Assembly (NCBI GenBank): GCA_036502575.1
Contig: DASXYL010000065.1
Location: forward strand, 62,001-126,000
Source of the DNA: DASXRA01 sp036502575
GTDB taxonomy: Bacteria; Actinomycetota; Actinomycetes; Mycobacteriales; Jatrophihabitantaceae
Length of the DNA stretch: 64,000 nucleotides
Direction of reading: 5' to 3'
Every line of letters starts with the position of its first letter. Position 1 is the stretch's first letter. The notes beneath the pieces are model-generated. The model saw only the letters and a program-made list of their open reading frames with translations. It searched no databases and was not told the origin of the DNA. The position numbers and the translations under genes were made by a program. Below, one piece after another: positions 1-8,772 of the stretch.

Positions 1-1
1 C

Positions 2-283
2 CAGATGCACACCGAGCTCGAAGTCACGGGCAGCCACGTCGACCGGTGCATCGTTGCCCTGAATGACGGCGAATTGACCGCCGAGGAGGCCGCCGCGGCG
101 AAGTACTGGGCCACCGAAGTCCAGTGGAACGTGATCGATCGTGCACTACAGCTCTTCGGGGGGTACGGCTACATGGAGGAGTTCCCGATCGCGCGGATGT
201 GGCGCGACGCGCGGGTGCAGCGCATCTACGGCGGCACGACCGAGATCATGACGGAGATTGTCGGCCGTCAGCTCATGCGATGA
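2..283 (+). CDS. acyl-CoA dehydrogenase, C-terminal part (5' end outside window)
   Basis: This is the C-terminal end of an acyl-CoA dehydrogenase, a flavoprotein that introduces the alpha,beta double bond in acyl-CoA thioesters. The frame is already open at the window edge, so the true start lies upstream. The family's terminal helical block is visible as GYGYMEEFPIARMWRD, followed by the IYGGTTEIM motif near the C-terminus. Its TGA overlaps the ATG of the following SDR by four bases, which indicates translational coupling in an operon with the SDR and the thiolase downstream. The chain-length or ring specificity cannot be told from this fragment. Confidence 0.9.
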   Translation, partial: QMHTELEVTGSHVDRCIVALNDGELTAEEAAAAKYWATEVQWNVIDRALQLFGGYGYMEEFPIARMWRDARVQRIYGGTTEIMTEIVGRQLMR

Positions 284-1050
284 CTGCGCAGCTGCTCGAC
301 CTGAACACCGACCTTGCTCTCGTCACCGGCGGGTCGCGAGGAGTCGGCCGAGCGATCGCCTTGCAGCTGGCAGCGGCCGGGGCAGATGTAGCCATCTCCT
401 ACCGACGCGACAAGGATTCTGCCGTCGAGGTGGTCGAGCAGATCCGACGTCGAGGCTTGCGTGCCCATGCTGTCGCGGCTGACCTGTCGGCACCGGCTGC
501 GGCCGTCGAACTCTATGGCTCCTGCGCGGACGCACTCGGCCCGCCGACTCTCCTGGTCTGCAACGCAGGCATAGCGTCCAGCGGTCACTCGGCTGCTGAC
601 TCGACCGACGCCGAGTACGAGAAGCTCTGGCGGGTTCACTTCCTGTCCAACATCGCCCTGGCCCGCGCGGCTCTGCCCTCGATGCGACAGTCCGGCACGG
701 GTCGGATCGTCTTCATCTCCAGCGCCTACGCAGCGCTTCGCCCTGCAGGCACGGGACCATATGTGGCAGCGAAGTCTGCCTTGGAGGCCGCGGCCGAGGT
801 GATGGCGAAGGAGGAGCGCGCCCACGGAATCCGGATCAACATCGTGGCACCAGGCCTGGTGGCCACCGACATGGGTGACCGACTCGTGCAGGCGGGTGGC
901 CGATATTCCAGCGCCGCCGACCTCGACGCCGAATCCCCGTTCGGTCGCGTGTGCAGGCCCGACGATGTCGCGAACGTCGTGCTCTTCGCGCTCGGCAGCA
1001 TCGCGTCCTACGTCACAGCTCAACGCCTTGTCGTGGACGGCGGCGGCTGA
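280..1050 (+). CDS. SDR-family NAD(P)-dependent oxidoreductase
   Basis: A 256-residue classical short-chain dehydrogenase. The nucleotide-binding motif TGGSRGVG lies at about residues 16-23, the NAG motif near residue 90, the catalytic serine in FISSAYA, and the YVAAK catalytic Tyr/Lys pair near residue 160. The protein ends in the usual VVDGGG. I chose the ATG at 280 because it overlaps the upstream stop and gives the family's normal length; an upstream in-frame start would add 52 residues of shadow sequence. Placed between an acyl-CoA dehydrogenase and a thiolase, it probably acts as a 3-hydroxyacyl-CoA dehydrogenase or 3-oxoacyl reductase, but the exact substrate is inference. Confidence 0.88.
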   Translation: MTAQLLDLNTDLALVTGGSRGVGRAIALQLAAAGADVAISYRRDKDSAVEVVEQIRRRGLRAHAVAADLSAPAAAVELYGSCADALGPPTLLVCNAGIASSGHSAADSTDAEYEKLWRVHFLSNIALARAALPSMRQSGTGRIVFISSAYAALRPAGTGPYVAAKSALEAAAEVMAKEERAHGIRINIVAPGLVATDMGDRLVQAGGRYSSAADLDAESPFGRVCRPDDVANVVLFALGSIASYVTAQRLVVDGGG

Positions 1051-1110
1051 GCGCACCATCCCACCTCATCCATCCACTCGTCGACGGCGCGCAGCGCCGG
1101 GAGGTAGACC

Positions 1111-2271
1111 ATGCGTGATGCAGTGATTGTCGAAGCAGTCAGGACTCCGATCGGCAAGCGCAACGGGGCGCTGTCCGGCGTTCACCCGGTCGACCTGTCA
1201 GCCGCAGTGCTCAGGGAACTGCAGGCGAGGACCGGCATCGACCCGGGCGAGGTCGAGGACGTGATCTGGGGCTGTGTGAGCCAGGTGGGCGAGCAGGCGA
1301 TGAACATTGCCCGGTACGCGACCCTGGCCGCCGGATGGCCGGAGTCGGTGCCCGGAACGACCGTCGATCGCCAGTGCGGATCGTCCCAGCAAGCGGCAAC
1401 CTTCGCGGCCGCCGGCGTGATCGCAGGGCACTACGACATCGTCGTCGCCGGGGGCGTCGAGTCGATGTCGCGCGTGCCGATGTTCGCGACGACGGAGACC
1501 CACGGCAACCCCAACTCGCCCCTGATCGTCGAGCGTTATGAGCAGCGTCTCGTCCCCCAGGGGGTCGGCGCCGAGATGATCGCCACCCAGTGGGGGCTCG
1601 ACCGCGCACGCCTCGACGGCATCGCGGTTCGGTCGCACGACAGAGCCGCACGCGCGATCGACGAAGGACGGTTCAAAGGCCAGATCGTGCCGATCACCAC
1701 CAACGCCGACGGTATGCGTCGCGTGGTCGATACCGACGATGGCGTCCGGCGCGGGACGTCCCTTGAGACCCTTGCGGGCCTGAAGACACCGTTCCGCGAC
1801 GGCGGGGTCATCTCGGCCGGCAACGCCTCACAGATCTCCGACGGCGCGTCAGCACTACTGATCATGGGCTCAGACACCGCCGCCGCCCACGGCCTGCAGC
1901 CGATTGCCCGATTCCATGCCTCGACCGTCGTCGGGGCCGACCCCGTCACCATGCTGACCGGCCCCATCCCGGCAACGCGGAAGGTGTTGGACCGTGCGGG
2001 ACTCGGCGTCGCGGACATCGGCGCGTTCGAGGTCAACGAGGCTTTCGCGTCGGTCATCGGCGCGTGGGAGGACGAGATCGGCGTCGACACCGACCTGTTG
2101 AATCCGAATGGCGGCGCGATCGCGTTGGGCCATCCGCTCGGCTGCTCCGGAGCGCGGATCATGACCACACTCGTCCACCACATGCGTGACCGTGGGATCC
2201 GCTACGGGCTGCAGGCGATCTGCGAGGGCGGTGGGATGGCCAACGCGACCGTGCTCGAACTAGTTATCTGA
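1111..2271 (+). CDS. thiolase (acetyl-CoA acyltransferase family)
   Basis: A complete 386-residue thiolase that cleaves 3-oxoacyl-CoA with CoA, or condenses in reverse. The acylated cysteine is in RQCGSSQQA near residue 90. The NEAFA motif, GHPLGCSGAR with the active histidine, and the C-terminal CEGGGMAN with the second catalytic cysteine are all present. A clear ribosome site (GGGAGG) lies about 8 bases before the ATG. It follows the SDR by 60 bases and completes an acyl-CoA dehydrogenase, SDR and thiolase set, suggesting one beta-oxidation-like degradation operon. Nothing shows which acyl chain is used. Confidence 0.93.
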   Translation: MRDAVIVEAVRTPIGKRNGALSGVHPVDLSAAVLRELQARTGIDPGEVEDVIWGCVSQVGEQAMNIARYATLAAGWPESVPGTTVDRQCGSSQQAATFAAAGVIAGHYDIVVAGGVESMSRVPMFATTETHGNPNSPLIVERYEQRLVPQGVGAEMIATQWGLDRARLDGIAVRSHDRAARAIDEGRFKGQIVPITTNADGMRRVVDTDDGVRRGTSLETLAGLKTPFRDGGVISAGNASQISDGASALLIMGSDTAAAHGLQPIARFHASTVVGADPVTMLTGPIPATRKVLDRAGLGVADIGAFEVNEAFASVIGAWEDEIGVDTDLLNPNGGAIALGHPLGCSGARIMTTLVHHMRDRGIRYGLQAICEGGGMANATVLELVI

Positions 2272-2342
2272 CCATGCCGACCTTCAGCGGCGTACGGCGG
2301 CAGGGCTCGCTCCTGTGAGATCGGCGGCGGACGACCGATCCC

Positions 2343-2445
2343 CTGCTGCACGGGTGGTGTTGCGACCTCTTCGACTTCCCCGATCAGGTCGAGCCTTTCG
2401 CCGCCACCTACCGCGTGCTGCTGCCGATCTACGCAGCCACGGGGC
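2343..2445 (+). pseudogene. alpha/beta hydrolase N-terminal remnant
   Basis: Translation of this short stretch gives LLHGWCCDLFDF, then YRVLLP, and after a one-base shift DLRSHG. This is the oxyanion HG motif and the first strands of an alpha/beta hydrolase. No nucleophile elbow or C-terminal part follows, and the frame breaks near 2426. It butts directly against an opposite-strand CoA-transferase remnant at 2446, so two gene scraps were joined by deletion or rearrangement. No function is expected. Confidence 0.6.
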
Positions 2446-2640
2446 GAGCTCGAGTGCCGGCGCCCCGATCACGAGCATGCCGTCCACCTCGACCAGCGTG
2501 GAGCGGGCCGCGATGTGGGGGTGCGCGGTCCCTCGTCGATAGCAAGGACTGGCGTGACGCAGGCGTCAGTGCCGTCGAAGGTGGCGCACCACTCGTCGCG
2601 CGTCCGACTTCGAAATGCTGTCGCCAACCGGGAGCGCCGC
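2446..2640 (-). pseudogene. alpha-methylacyl-CoA racemase / CaiB-BaiF CoA-transferase, C-terminal remnant
   Basis: Read on the minus strand, this piece gives SRTRDEWCATFDGTDACVTP followed by VLAIDEGP. That is the characteristic C-terminal block of AMACR-type family III CoA-transferases. After a single-base frameshift near 2525 the homology continues as AHPHIAARSTLVEVDG. The N-terminal two thirds are absent and the frame is broken, so this is a dead gene end. The family interconverts alpha-methyl acyl-CoA epimers, which fits the degradation theme to the left, but no product should be made here. Confidence 0.65.
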
Positions 2641-3248
2641 GCCACCGCGCCTCGGGTAGATCGTCGGAAAGCCGGGATCGAATCCACTGCTACCGAGTTT
2701 GCAGCTATAGAAGCCGGGGTAGGAGTCCGCGAGAATCTTGATGACCGCGGTGACGACTCGGGCGTCGCAGGTACGCAGAATGGGGTCACAGAGCAACGTG
2801 GCCGCCAGAGGACTCATCGGCCGCCGCCAGCATTGTGACCTGCTGATTATCGTGAAACAGGCCCGCCTACGGATCTTCCTTGACCAACCGATCGTTTGAT
2901 GAGTCGGAAGCTATCTCAGACACTGCGAACAAGCAAGACGGAGCGCGGCGCAGTCGAATCGATCTGGCGAAGGATGGCCAGATCGCCCTTGTATTTGGCG
3001 AGTGTCGACTTGAGGTCGATAGTCGCACGTCGAGGCCCATGGTCACTCTCGCCGAAGTTGCTGTTGTCACATTCAATTACCGATCGTATGGTTGGTAGAT
3101 GGAGATACCGGTCTATCACCGAACCCGATCCGCTTCGCCGGCCGAAGGGACGGGATCCCCAGACGTCGACCACAGCTCGAGCCCGTGCCCGTCTGATCCG
3201 GATGAGACGCGGCCGCTGCCGTACCCGCGGTCTGGAGCCGAATCCGCG
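2641..3248. other. no convincing gene
   Basis: About 600 bases with lower GC in places and only short open frames. The longest plus-strand candidate, 2880-3098, encodes 72 residues with no recognisable motif and no clear ribosome site. The last part must carry the promoter of the molybdopterin oxidoreductase pair, but I cannot assign -35/-10 boxes with confidence. Confidence 0.4.
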
Positions 3249-5573
3249 ATGTTGGATGCAACGGTCGAGGATCCAGGCGGCGTCGGACGTCGGAGTTTCC
3301 TGACCTGGGCCATCGCCGCACCTAGTCTGATGATCGGGACCTCTTTGGTCGCTGGTCTCTCAGCGCCGCAGAAGGCGGACGCGGCGATCCCGGCTGTGCC
3401 GGAACCTGCGGATCTCTTCGATCTGACCGATCTGCAGGATCTGGCTGCGCTCCCGACGTCGAACCTGATCACGATCATGGTCGGTACCGATGGTGTCGCG
3501 ACGTTCGCCCTGCCCCGCGCCGAGGTCGGTCAGGGCATCACGACGTCCACTGCGATGATCATTGCCGAAGAACTCGACATGTCGGTTTCGCAAGTGAAGG
3601 TCACGCTGGCTGATGCCCGACCGGAGCTGCTGTTCAACCAGTTGACCGGCGGCTCGAACACCACGAGCTCGACCTACACGGCAATTCGCACCGCCGCCGC
3701 ACATGCGCGCTCGCGTCTGATAGCAGCAGCTGCGGCCAAGTGGGGCGTCGACGCCTCGACGCTCAGCACGAGCAACGGCACCGTGACGTCTAAGTCCGGC
3801 AGGTCCGCGTCGTACGGCTCCCTCGCCGTGGCGGCCGCGACATCGACTTCGTTGCTGCTCGGTGTGCCGCTCAAGCCGACCGCGTCGTTCACGGTCCTCG
3901 GCAAGCCGCACAACCGGGTCGACGCCCGCGACGCCGTGACCGGCAAGAAGCAGTTCACCCACGACCTGAAGATCCCGAATGCGCTGCCGACGATGATGGC
4001 GCGGCCGCCGACGATCAACGGCACGCCGAAGTCGGTGCAGAACCTGTCCGCGGTGAAGGCGATGCCCGGCGTGACCGACGTCGCGATGATCTCGACTGGG
4101 GTGGCCGTCCGCGCCGCGACGTTCGGGCAGTGCATCGATGCGATCCGCGCGCTCGACGTCACGTGGAGCGCCGGCACCGAGGACGGCAAGTCAGACGACA
4201 GCGTGTTCGCCGAGCTCGCCGCCGCCGAACTTCCGCTCGCCGTCCCGGCAGTACCCATCCTGGCCCGGACGGTCGAGGCCAGGTTCAAGTTCAACTTCCG
4301 CAGCAACAGCCCCCTCGAAACCGGTGTCGCAATCGCAGATTACGCCGGCGACGCCATCGAAGTGTGGTCGCCGCTCAAGGCGCCAATCGAATTTGCGCAG
4401 GATCTCGCGCGCCTCTATGGGATACCGCAGGCCCAGGTGAAGGTGCACGTCACGACGGCTGGCGGCTCGTTCGGACGCCACCTGTTCGCTGATACTGCAC
4501 GCGAGGCCGTCGAGGCGTCGAAGGCGTTCGGCAAGCCGGTCAGCCTGATGTGGAGCCGCACCGACGACTTCCGTCACGGCCGTACTCACCCGGCCTGCAC
4601 GTCGCGAGTGCGCGCGACCTACCTGCTCGGCAACGTGCTCACCTACGAGCAGCGGCACACGAGCGTCTCGACCGACTTCACACATGGTTTTGGCGAAATG
4701 TTGACCGCTTTCAGCGCGAAACTGCCGGCTGGCGACCTCAGCTTCGCTGAAGCACTCTTCGTCCTCTCGCAAACCGTCTCGTACAACTACGGGGTGACGA
4801 CGCAGTTGATCGACGAGGTCGACATGGGCTTCAACACCGGCAGCATGCGCAATGTCTACTCCCCCGATGCCCGCACGGCGCAGGAGCTCATCACCGACCA
4901 GCTCGCGAAGGTCGCCCGTCAGGACCCGTACACGTTCCGGAAGAACTTCATTAAGAACTCGCGTGGGCTCGCCGTGCTCAACAAGGTGGCGCAGGTCGGC
5001 AACTGGGGCCGGTCGATGCCCGCCGGCACGGCGCAGGGCATCGCGGTGCACAACGAATACAAGGGCTGGTGCGCCTGCCTGGTCGAGATCGACACACGCA
5101 CCTCGCAGACCGGCCGCACGATCGAGAACGCCTACACCGGCCCGCGCGTGACCAAGGCCGTCTTCGCCGTCGACGTCGGCCTGCCGCTGAACCCGACGGG
5201 GCTCGAGGCGCAGATACAGGGCGGGATCATGGACGGCATCGCGCAGACGCTGACGTCCAGCCTGCACCTGAAGGACGGGTACTTCCTCGAAGGCTCGTGG
5301 GACGACTACTTCTACACCCGCCAGTGGAACATCCCGCCGGACATGCAGGTGATCATCATGCCTGCCACGAGCGAGTCCCCCGGCGGCGCCGGAGAGTTCG
5401 GCGTCGCAGCCTCCATGGCGGCGACCGCCTGCGCCTACGGGCGCGCCACCGGCGTCATGCCGACCGAGTTCCCGATCAACCACCACCAGTCGACCAACTT
5501 CTTCACCCCCATCCCGACCGTGCCCTCCACTCCGCAGAGCCCGACCGACGGCCTCACGACCCAGGTCAGCTGA
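3249..5573 (+). CDS. molybdopterin-binding oxidoreductase, IorB-like large subunit, Tat-exported
   Basis: Large subunit of a xanthine-dehydrogenase-family molybdenum hydroxylase of the isoquinoline 1-oxidoreductase beta (IorB) type, which hydroxylates heteroaromatics or aldehydes using water. The start at 3249 puts a twin-arginine signal (GRRSFLT, then a hydrophobic stretch and AAP) about 15 residues from the N-terminus. The frame is open up to an ATG at 3099, but that would add 50 low-complexity residues before the signal. Cofactor-binding motifs GGSFGRHLF and GGAGEFG are present; the latter carries the expected catalytic glutamate. At 774 residues it is of usual length. The 2Fe-2S subunit gene follows after 19 bases. 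Substrate is unknown. Confidence 0.87.
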   Translation: MLDATVEDPGGVGRRSFLTWAIAAPSLMIGTSLVAGLSAPQKADAAIPAVPEPADLFDLTDLQDLAALPTSNLITIMVGTDGVATFALPRAEVGQGITTSTAMIIAEELDMSVSQVKVTLADARPELLFNQLTGGSNTTSSTYTAIRTAAAHARSRLIAAAAAKWGVDASTLSTSNGTVTSKSGRSASYGSLAVAAATSTSLLLGVPLKPTASFTVLGKPHNRVDARDAVTGKKQFTHDLKIPNALPTMMARPPTINGTPKSVQNLSAVKAMPGVTDVAMISTGVAVRAATFGQCIDAIRALDVTWSAGTEDGKSDDSVFAELAAAELPLAVPAVPILARTVEARFKFNFRSNSPLETGVAIADYAGDAIEVWSPLKAPIEFAQDLARLYGIPQAQVKVHVTTAGGSFGRHLFADTAREAVEASKAFGKPVSLMWSRTDDFRHGRTHPACTSRVRATYLLGNVLTYEQRHTSVSTDFTHGFGEMLTAFSAKLPAGDLSFAEALFVLSQTVSYNYGVTTQLIDEVDMGFNTGSMRNVYSPDARTAQELITDQLAKVARQDPYTFRKNFIKNSRGLAVLNKVAQVGNWGRSMPAGTAQGIAVHNEYKGWCACLVEIDTRTSQTGRTIENAYTGPRVTKAVFAVDVGLPLNPTGLEAQIQGGIMDGIAQTLTSSLHLKDGYFLEGSWDDYFYTRQWNIPPDMQVIIMPATSESPGGAGEFGVAASMAATACAYGRATGVMPTEFPINHHQSTNFFTPIPTVPSTPQSPTDGLTTQVS

Positions 5574-5592
5574 CCCGAAAGGGAGAAGCATC

Positions 5593-6078
5593 GTGCCCAC
5601 GCACTCGTTCGTCCTGAACGGCAAGCAGATCAGCGTCGACGTCGAGGACGACGTCCGGCTGCTCTGGGTCCTGCGCGATCTGCTCGGTATCACCGGGCCC
5701 AAGTACGGCTGCGGCCTCAACGTCTGCAAGGCCTGCACGTCGCACATCAACGGCAAGGCGTTCAACCCCTGCTCGGTGCAGGTCAAGGACATCAAGTCCG
5801 ACGACCAGATCACCACCATCGAGGGCCTGCCCGCGACCGTTGGCAAGTCGGGCAGCGACCTGCATCCGATGCAGGACGCCTGGCTCGAGGCAGACGTCGC
5901 GCAGTGCGGCTACTGCCAGCCCGGCCAGATCATGAACGCCGTCTCGCGCGTCAACGCGGCCAAGGCCGCCGGCAAGACGCTGACCGACGACGACTTCGAC
6001 GAGATCCGCAACATCTGCCGCTGCGGCACCTACCACCGCATTCGCGAGGCGATCACCGCCGGCGCGAAGAACATGTAA
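5593..6078 (+). CDS. 2Fe-2S subunit of the molybdenum hydroxylase (IorA-like)
   Basis: A 161-residue small subunit carrying both [2Fe-2S] clusters of the preceding molybdenum hydroxylase. The N-terminal plant-ferredoxin-type cluster has CGLNVCKAC plus a fourth cysteine at NPC. The C-terminal helical domain has CGYCQPGQ and CRCGTY. The GTG start is preceded by AAAGGGAGAAG at good spacing. It has no signal peptide, as expected if it is carried across the membrane by the Tat signal of its partner. Gene order (large subunit first) is the reverse of the iorA-iorB order I know, and no c-type cytochrome gene follows. Confidence 0.92.
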   Translation: MPTHSFVLNGKQISVDVEDDVRLLWVLRDLLGITGPKYGCGLNVCKACTSHINGKAFNPCSVQVKDIKSDDQITTIEGLPATVGKSGSDLHPMQDAWLEADVAQCGYCQPGQIMNAVSRVNAAKAAGKTLTDDDFDEIRNICRCGTYHRIREAITAGAKNM

Positions 6079-6434
6079 CTAGTGTCGCCTGAGCGAAACG
6101 TTCTACTCGCGGTAGCCCTCGGAGGCGTGGAGTGGAACCTCCCCGCCGCCAACGTCAAACTCACCGGTTGACGCCACACATCGATCGACGCTGTCGCAGA
6201 AAACGTCACCATCGCAGCGTGACAGGCTGCGGTCGCAGACGGTTAGGTCGTGCCCGGCGTCGATCAGGCGACGCCCATCGGGTCGCCCATCACGCCCAAG
6301 CCGAGAAAAGCGACACTTGACATTGCATTCTCCTCGAATGACGAAGGTTTCGGTGATTCAGGCTGTGGCCGCGGCGCTTATCGGGGTGGGCAGGTCATCG
6401 CGGGTTGAGCGGCCCGGACAGCATTCGCCCGCCG
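6079..6434. other. intergenic, no gene seen
   Basis: Short open frames here look like chance frames in high-GC DNA. No domain motif, RNA gene or clear terminator hairpin was seen after the 2Fe-2S gene. It leads into the cydB remnant. Confidence 0.4.
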
Positions 6435-6976
6435 TCATGGCGGCGGGACCGGTCCGGCGGTTCGGGCCCCGTCCTCCGGTAAGGATGTCGAGGCCAGCGC
6501 CGAGTCGTCGGTCCATAGCAAGAGGCGGCTTTGCAAGGTGTAAAGGAGGGCGAGGGACGGGCCGAGCAGTACCACCGCGACGAGGACACGACGAAGACTG
6601 CATCCAGGGTGGATCGGGGGGGCGCCGGCGGTGCTGAGCGTTACCCGTCGTACCGGCAGCAGGAGGGGTATTGGGCGACGCCCCAACCCCAGATGACCGC
6701 TGCGACTCCGAGCGCGGCGACCAGGCGGGTCCCCTTCAGTCTCGGCGTGTGAGCGGTCAACACGGCGATGCTGATCAGCTCGCAGAGCGCGACGGCGATC
6801 ACTAGCGAGCAGCCAGTGAGCCGGTCGTAGAGAAGTCGATTTGAGCTATGTAACTCGGCGAGGAGAGATAGCGATAACCCCCCGGCGACGGCGACGGCGG
6901 ATTGGGCTCGAAGCGCGAAGTAGGCCCGGCGGTGCGATCGCGACGCCTTAGCCTCGAACCGTGGATCGATACGGTC
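6435..6976 (-). pseudogene. cydB: cytochrome bd oxidase subunit II (cydB) C-terminal remnant, frameshifted
   Basis: The minus strand encodes three hydrophobic helices ending in VAAVIWGWGVAQYP, the conserved penultimate helix and AQYP motif of CydB. A one-base shift near 6650 moves the homology to the frame LLLPVRRVTLSTAGAPP, followed by VLLGPSLALLYTL, the last CydB helix. The N-terminal half, including the first six or so helices, is missing, and cydA is not nearby. The product would have been the quinol-oxidase subunit II in the cell membrane. As it stands this is a broken remnant. Confidence 0.7.
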
Positions 6977-7110
6977 GGCCGCCGGTCTCCTCGAGTAGTT
7001 CGGCGTAGGCGACGACCCGTCCGTCGGTCTTGCGCAGGTCGTCCTTGGCACGCCCGGCCCACATGCCGGCGTCGATGGCGAGCAGCGGGCTGTGGGATGC
7101 GCCGGTCGTG

Positions 7111-7242
7111 CGGAGTCCACGGCTCGAGCTATGGGGTCTGATCGAGATGTGGATCAGCGACCCGGACGGCGTCCGCGTCGCGCTCATCGAGGCTCCCGGG
7201 GACCACCCCCTCCGTCGAGACCCGAGAATCGCGAACGACTGA
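7111..7242 (+). pseudogene. VOC/glyoxalase-family protein, C-terminal remnant
   Basis: The translation GLIEMWISDPDGVRVALIEA followed by DHPLRRDPR is the last beta strands of a vicinal-oxygen-chelate enzyme, with the usual metal-ligand glutamate near DPDG. Nothing upstream in frame matches the first beta-alpha-beta module, and there is no start signal. It is a 3' scrap of a once complete gene. I can say nothing about its former substrate. Confidence 0.55.
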
Positions 7243-7866
7243 CGCCCGAACGCGTTCACCGTCGGCGCATCGTCTAGCGCGCGAGTAGGTGCAGGGAATC
7301 TGCCGGGTAACGACGTCGCCATCGCTACTCGCGCCGTCAAAGCCCGCGAAGTTGTGGATGTCTGCTATCTATCGACGTACGTGATTCTCAATCTTCTTGT
7401 CGAGCGGCGACGGCGGGTGGTGGCGGTCGTTCCTGGTAAAGGCGCTCGTCGAGCGGCGGACGGGCGCTACTCCGGCTGCCATACTGCGGGATCCGGCTCT
7501 CCCGACGCTGGCGCCGAGACGGCTGATCGTTGCGAGTGGCCAGCAATTGTGGCGACGGTTGATGTGCTAGCAGCCTACCTTCAGTGCTGAACTCGTCGGG
7601 CGCGCTGGCTGAGGGCAACTGGTTCACGGTGATCTGCGAACTCCACGAAGACTGGGCGCAGGTGAATTCTCCAATGTTTGCTCCAAGCCTGCTCCAGCGT
7701 CTGCGTCGGTGGTGCTCAGTCCTGGTGGCGTGATGCTCGGCTGCGCGCGGGAGATATAGCATCATCTCGATCCTCCGGCTGATCGTCCCGATAGGACGCG
7801 TTTCGACGAAGTCAACCGGCGAACATCTGGGCGAATAGTTCGGTGCCTTCGGTCGGTATGTCAGGA
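7243..7866. other. no gene seen
   Basis: About 600 bases between two VOC remnants. Open frames on both strands are arginine- and proline-rich shadows with no motifs. I see no tRNA, repeat array or clear promoter. Confidence 0.4.
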
Positions 7867-7950
7867 CTAGTTCAGTGCCGCCTCGGGCAGGGTGGGTTGG
7901 CTTAGTTCGATGGGGTTGCCGGATGGGTCGTTTTGGATGACCCGTTCCCG
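7867..7950 (-). pseudogene. second VOC-family C-terminal remnant
   Basis: The minus strand ends with VIQNDPSGNPIELSQPTLPE and a stop codon, the typical last strand (DPxGNxIEL) of a glyoxalase/VOC protein. Upstream residues of such a protein can be glimpsed only in scattered frames, so the gene is degraded by several indels. It lies opposite in orientation to the VOC remnant at 7111. Confidence 0.5.
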
Positions 7951-8378
7951 CCGACGCCGGCGAGATGTTCGTTTCGGAAGTGCACGCCGTGCTGGCGATG
8001 CCGGTTCCCGCCCGGGGGACCTCCTTTCCGCATAGGCCGGAATTCCGGTGTCCAGACTCGACGATCTCGAGCGCCGGCGCCGCGAGCAGGCAGCTGTGAC
8101 ACAAGGCGGCATCCGAAAATCCACTCTCAGATAACGTCAACCAGCAGCGCCTGTGAGTCACACCACGGCACTATTTCGTCGTTCTCAAGACCACCCAGTA
8201 GCGCGCTTAAAGTCAGGTCGGCATGAGACTTACGGTCCAGTTTCCGACTGGCGAGGATGAACGGCTAGCACGCATGCCAGTGTTGCGGGCCGCTGCGCTC
8301 GTAGGCCGATTTGGCGTGCGGCCAACCCCTTGGGCTACTATCGATATCGACAATCTTTATGGAAGGGAATTGACCAGT
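7951..8378. other. degraded sequence and lsr2 upstream region
   Basis: Minus-strand frames near 8020-8130 contain the phrase DAALCHSCLLAAPALEIVE, faintly like the cysteine segment of DUF1998-type helicase accessory domains, but it is too short to call. The last 100 bases are the lsr2 leader, AT-richer than its surroundings, ending in a strong GGAAGGGA ribosome site at 8361-8368. Confidence 0.35.
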
Positions 8379-8720
8379 ATGGCAAAGAACGTAGTGACCC
8401 AATACACAGATGACCTAGATGGGTCGAAGGCGCAGGGGACTGTTCATTTCTCCTACGGGAACAGTGTCTACGAGATCGACCTGTCGGCCAAGAACACGAA
8501 GGCGCTCGAAACGGCACTCGATCCCTATATCGCCGCCGCCCGCAAACCTCGCTCTACCTCCGGGCGACGGGTCACCCGCCGCGGGGCACCTAATGGCAAG
8601 TCGGCCGGGACAAGCAATCTAGGGGAGATTCGCGCCTGGGCGCAGAGCAACGGCTACACAGTGGCCGAGCGTGGCCGGATCCCGGCAACTGTCCTCGAGG
8701 CCTTCAACAGCACGAACTGA
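8379..8720 (+). CDS. lsr2: Lsr2-family nucleoid-associated DNA-bridging protein
   Basis: A 113-residue Lsr2, the actinobacterial H-NS analogue that bridges DNA and silences AT-rich, often foreign genes. The N-terminal dimerisation domain starts MAKNVVTQYTDDLDGSKA. The C-terminal DNA-binding domain reads RAWAQSNGYTVAERGRIP and contains the RGR hook that inserts in the minor groove. I chose the ATG at 8379 because it matches the family start and has GGAAGGGA eleven bases upstream; the frame is open to 8223 but the extra residues do not match. It sits beside a graveyard of transferred and broken genes, which fits its usual silencing role. Confidence 0.93.
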   Translation: MAKNVVTQYTDDLDGSKAQGTVHFSYGNSVYEIDLSAKNTKALETALDPYIAAARKPRSTSGRRVTRRGAPNGKSAGTSNLGEIRAWAQSNGYTVAERGRIPATVLEAFNSTN

Positions 8721-8772
8721 ACAGAACCTCAGGCGCGGGAGTGCCTTGGTGATCCCGCCAAGGCACCACGTG

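Noticed and set aside
268..1059. Long minus-strand frame opposite the SDR
   Set aside because: It mirrors the SDR codons in high-GC DNA; no motif, and the plus strand encodes a clear SDR.
2880..3098. 72-codon ORF before the molybdopterin oxidoreductase
   Set aside because: No motif and no ribosome site; compatible with chance.
4191..5846. 551-codon minus-strand frame opposite the molybdopterin enzyme
   Set aside because: Shadow of the well-supported plus-strand genes; rich in Arg/Val/Gly with no domain.
6948..7090. Minus-strand stretch AIDAGMWAGRAKDDLRKTDG, faintly like a SnoaL-type C-terminus
   Set aside because: Too short and ambiguous to assign; left as part of the degraded zone.
8020..8130. 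Possible DUF1998-like cysteine segment
   Set aside because: Only one CxxC-like phrase in a broken frame; not enough to call a helicase remnant.
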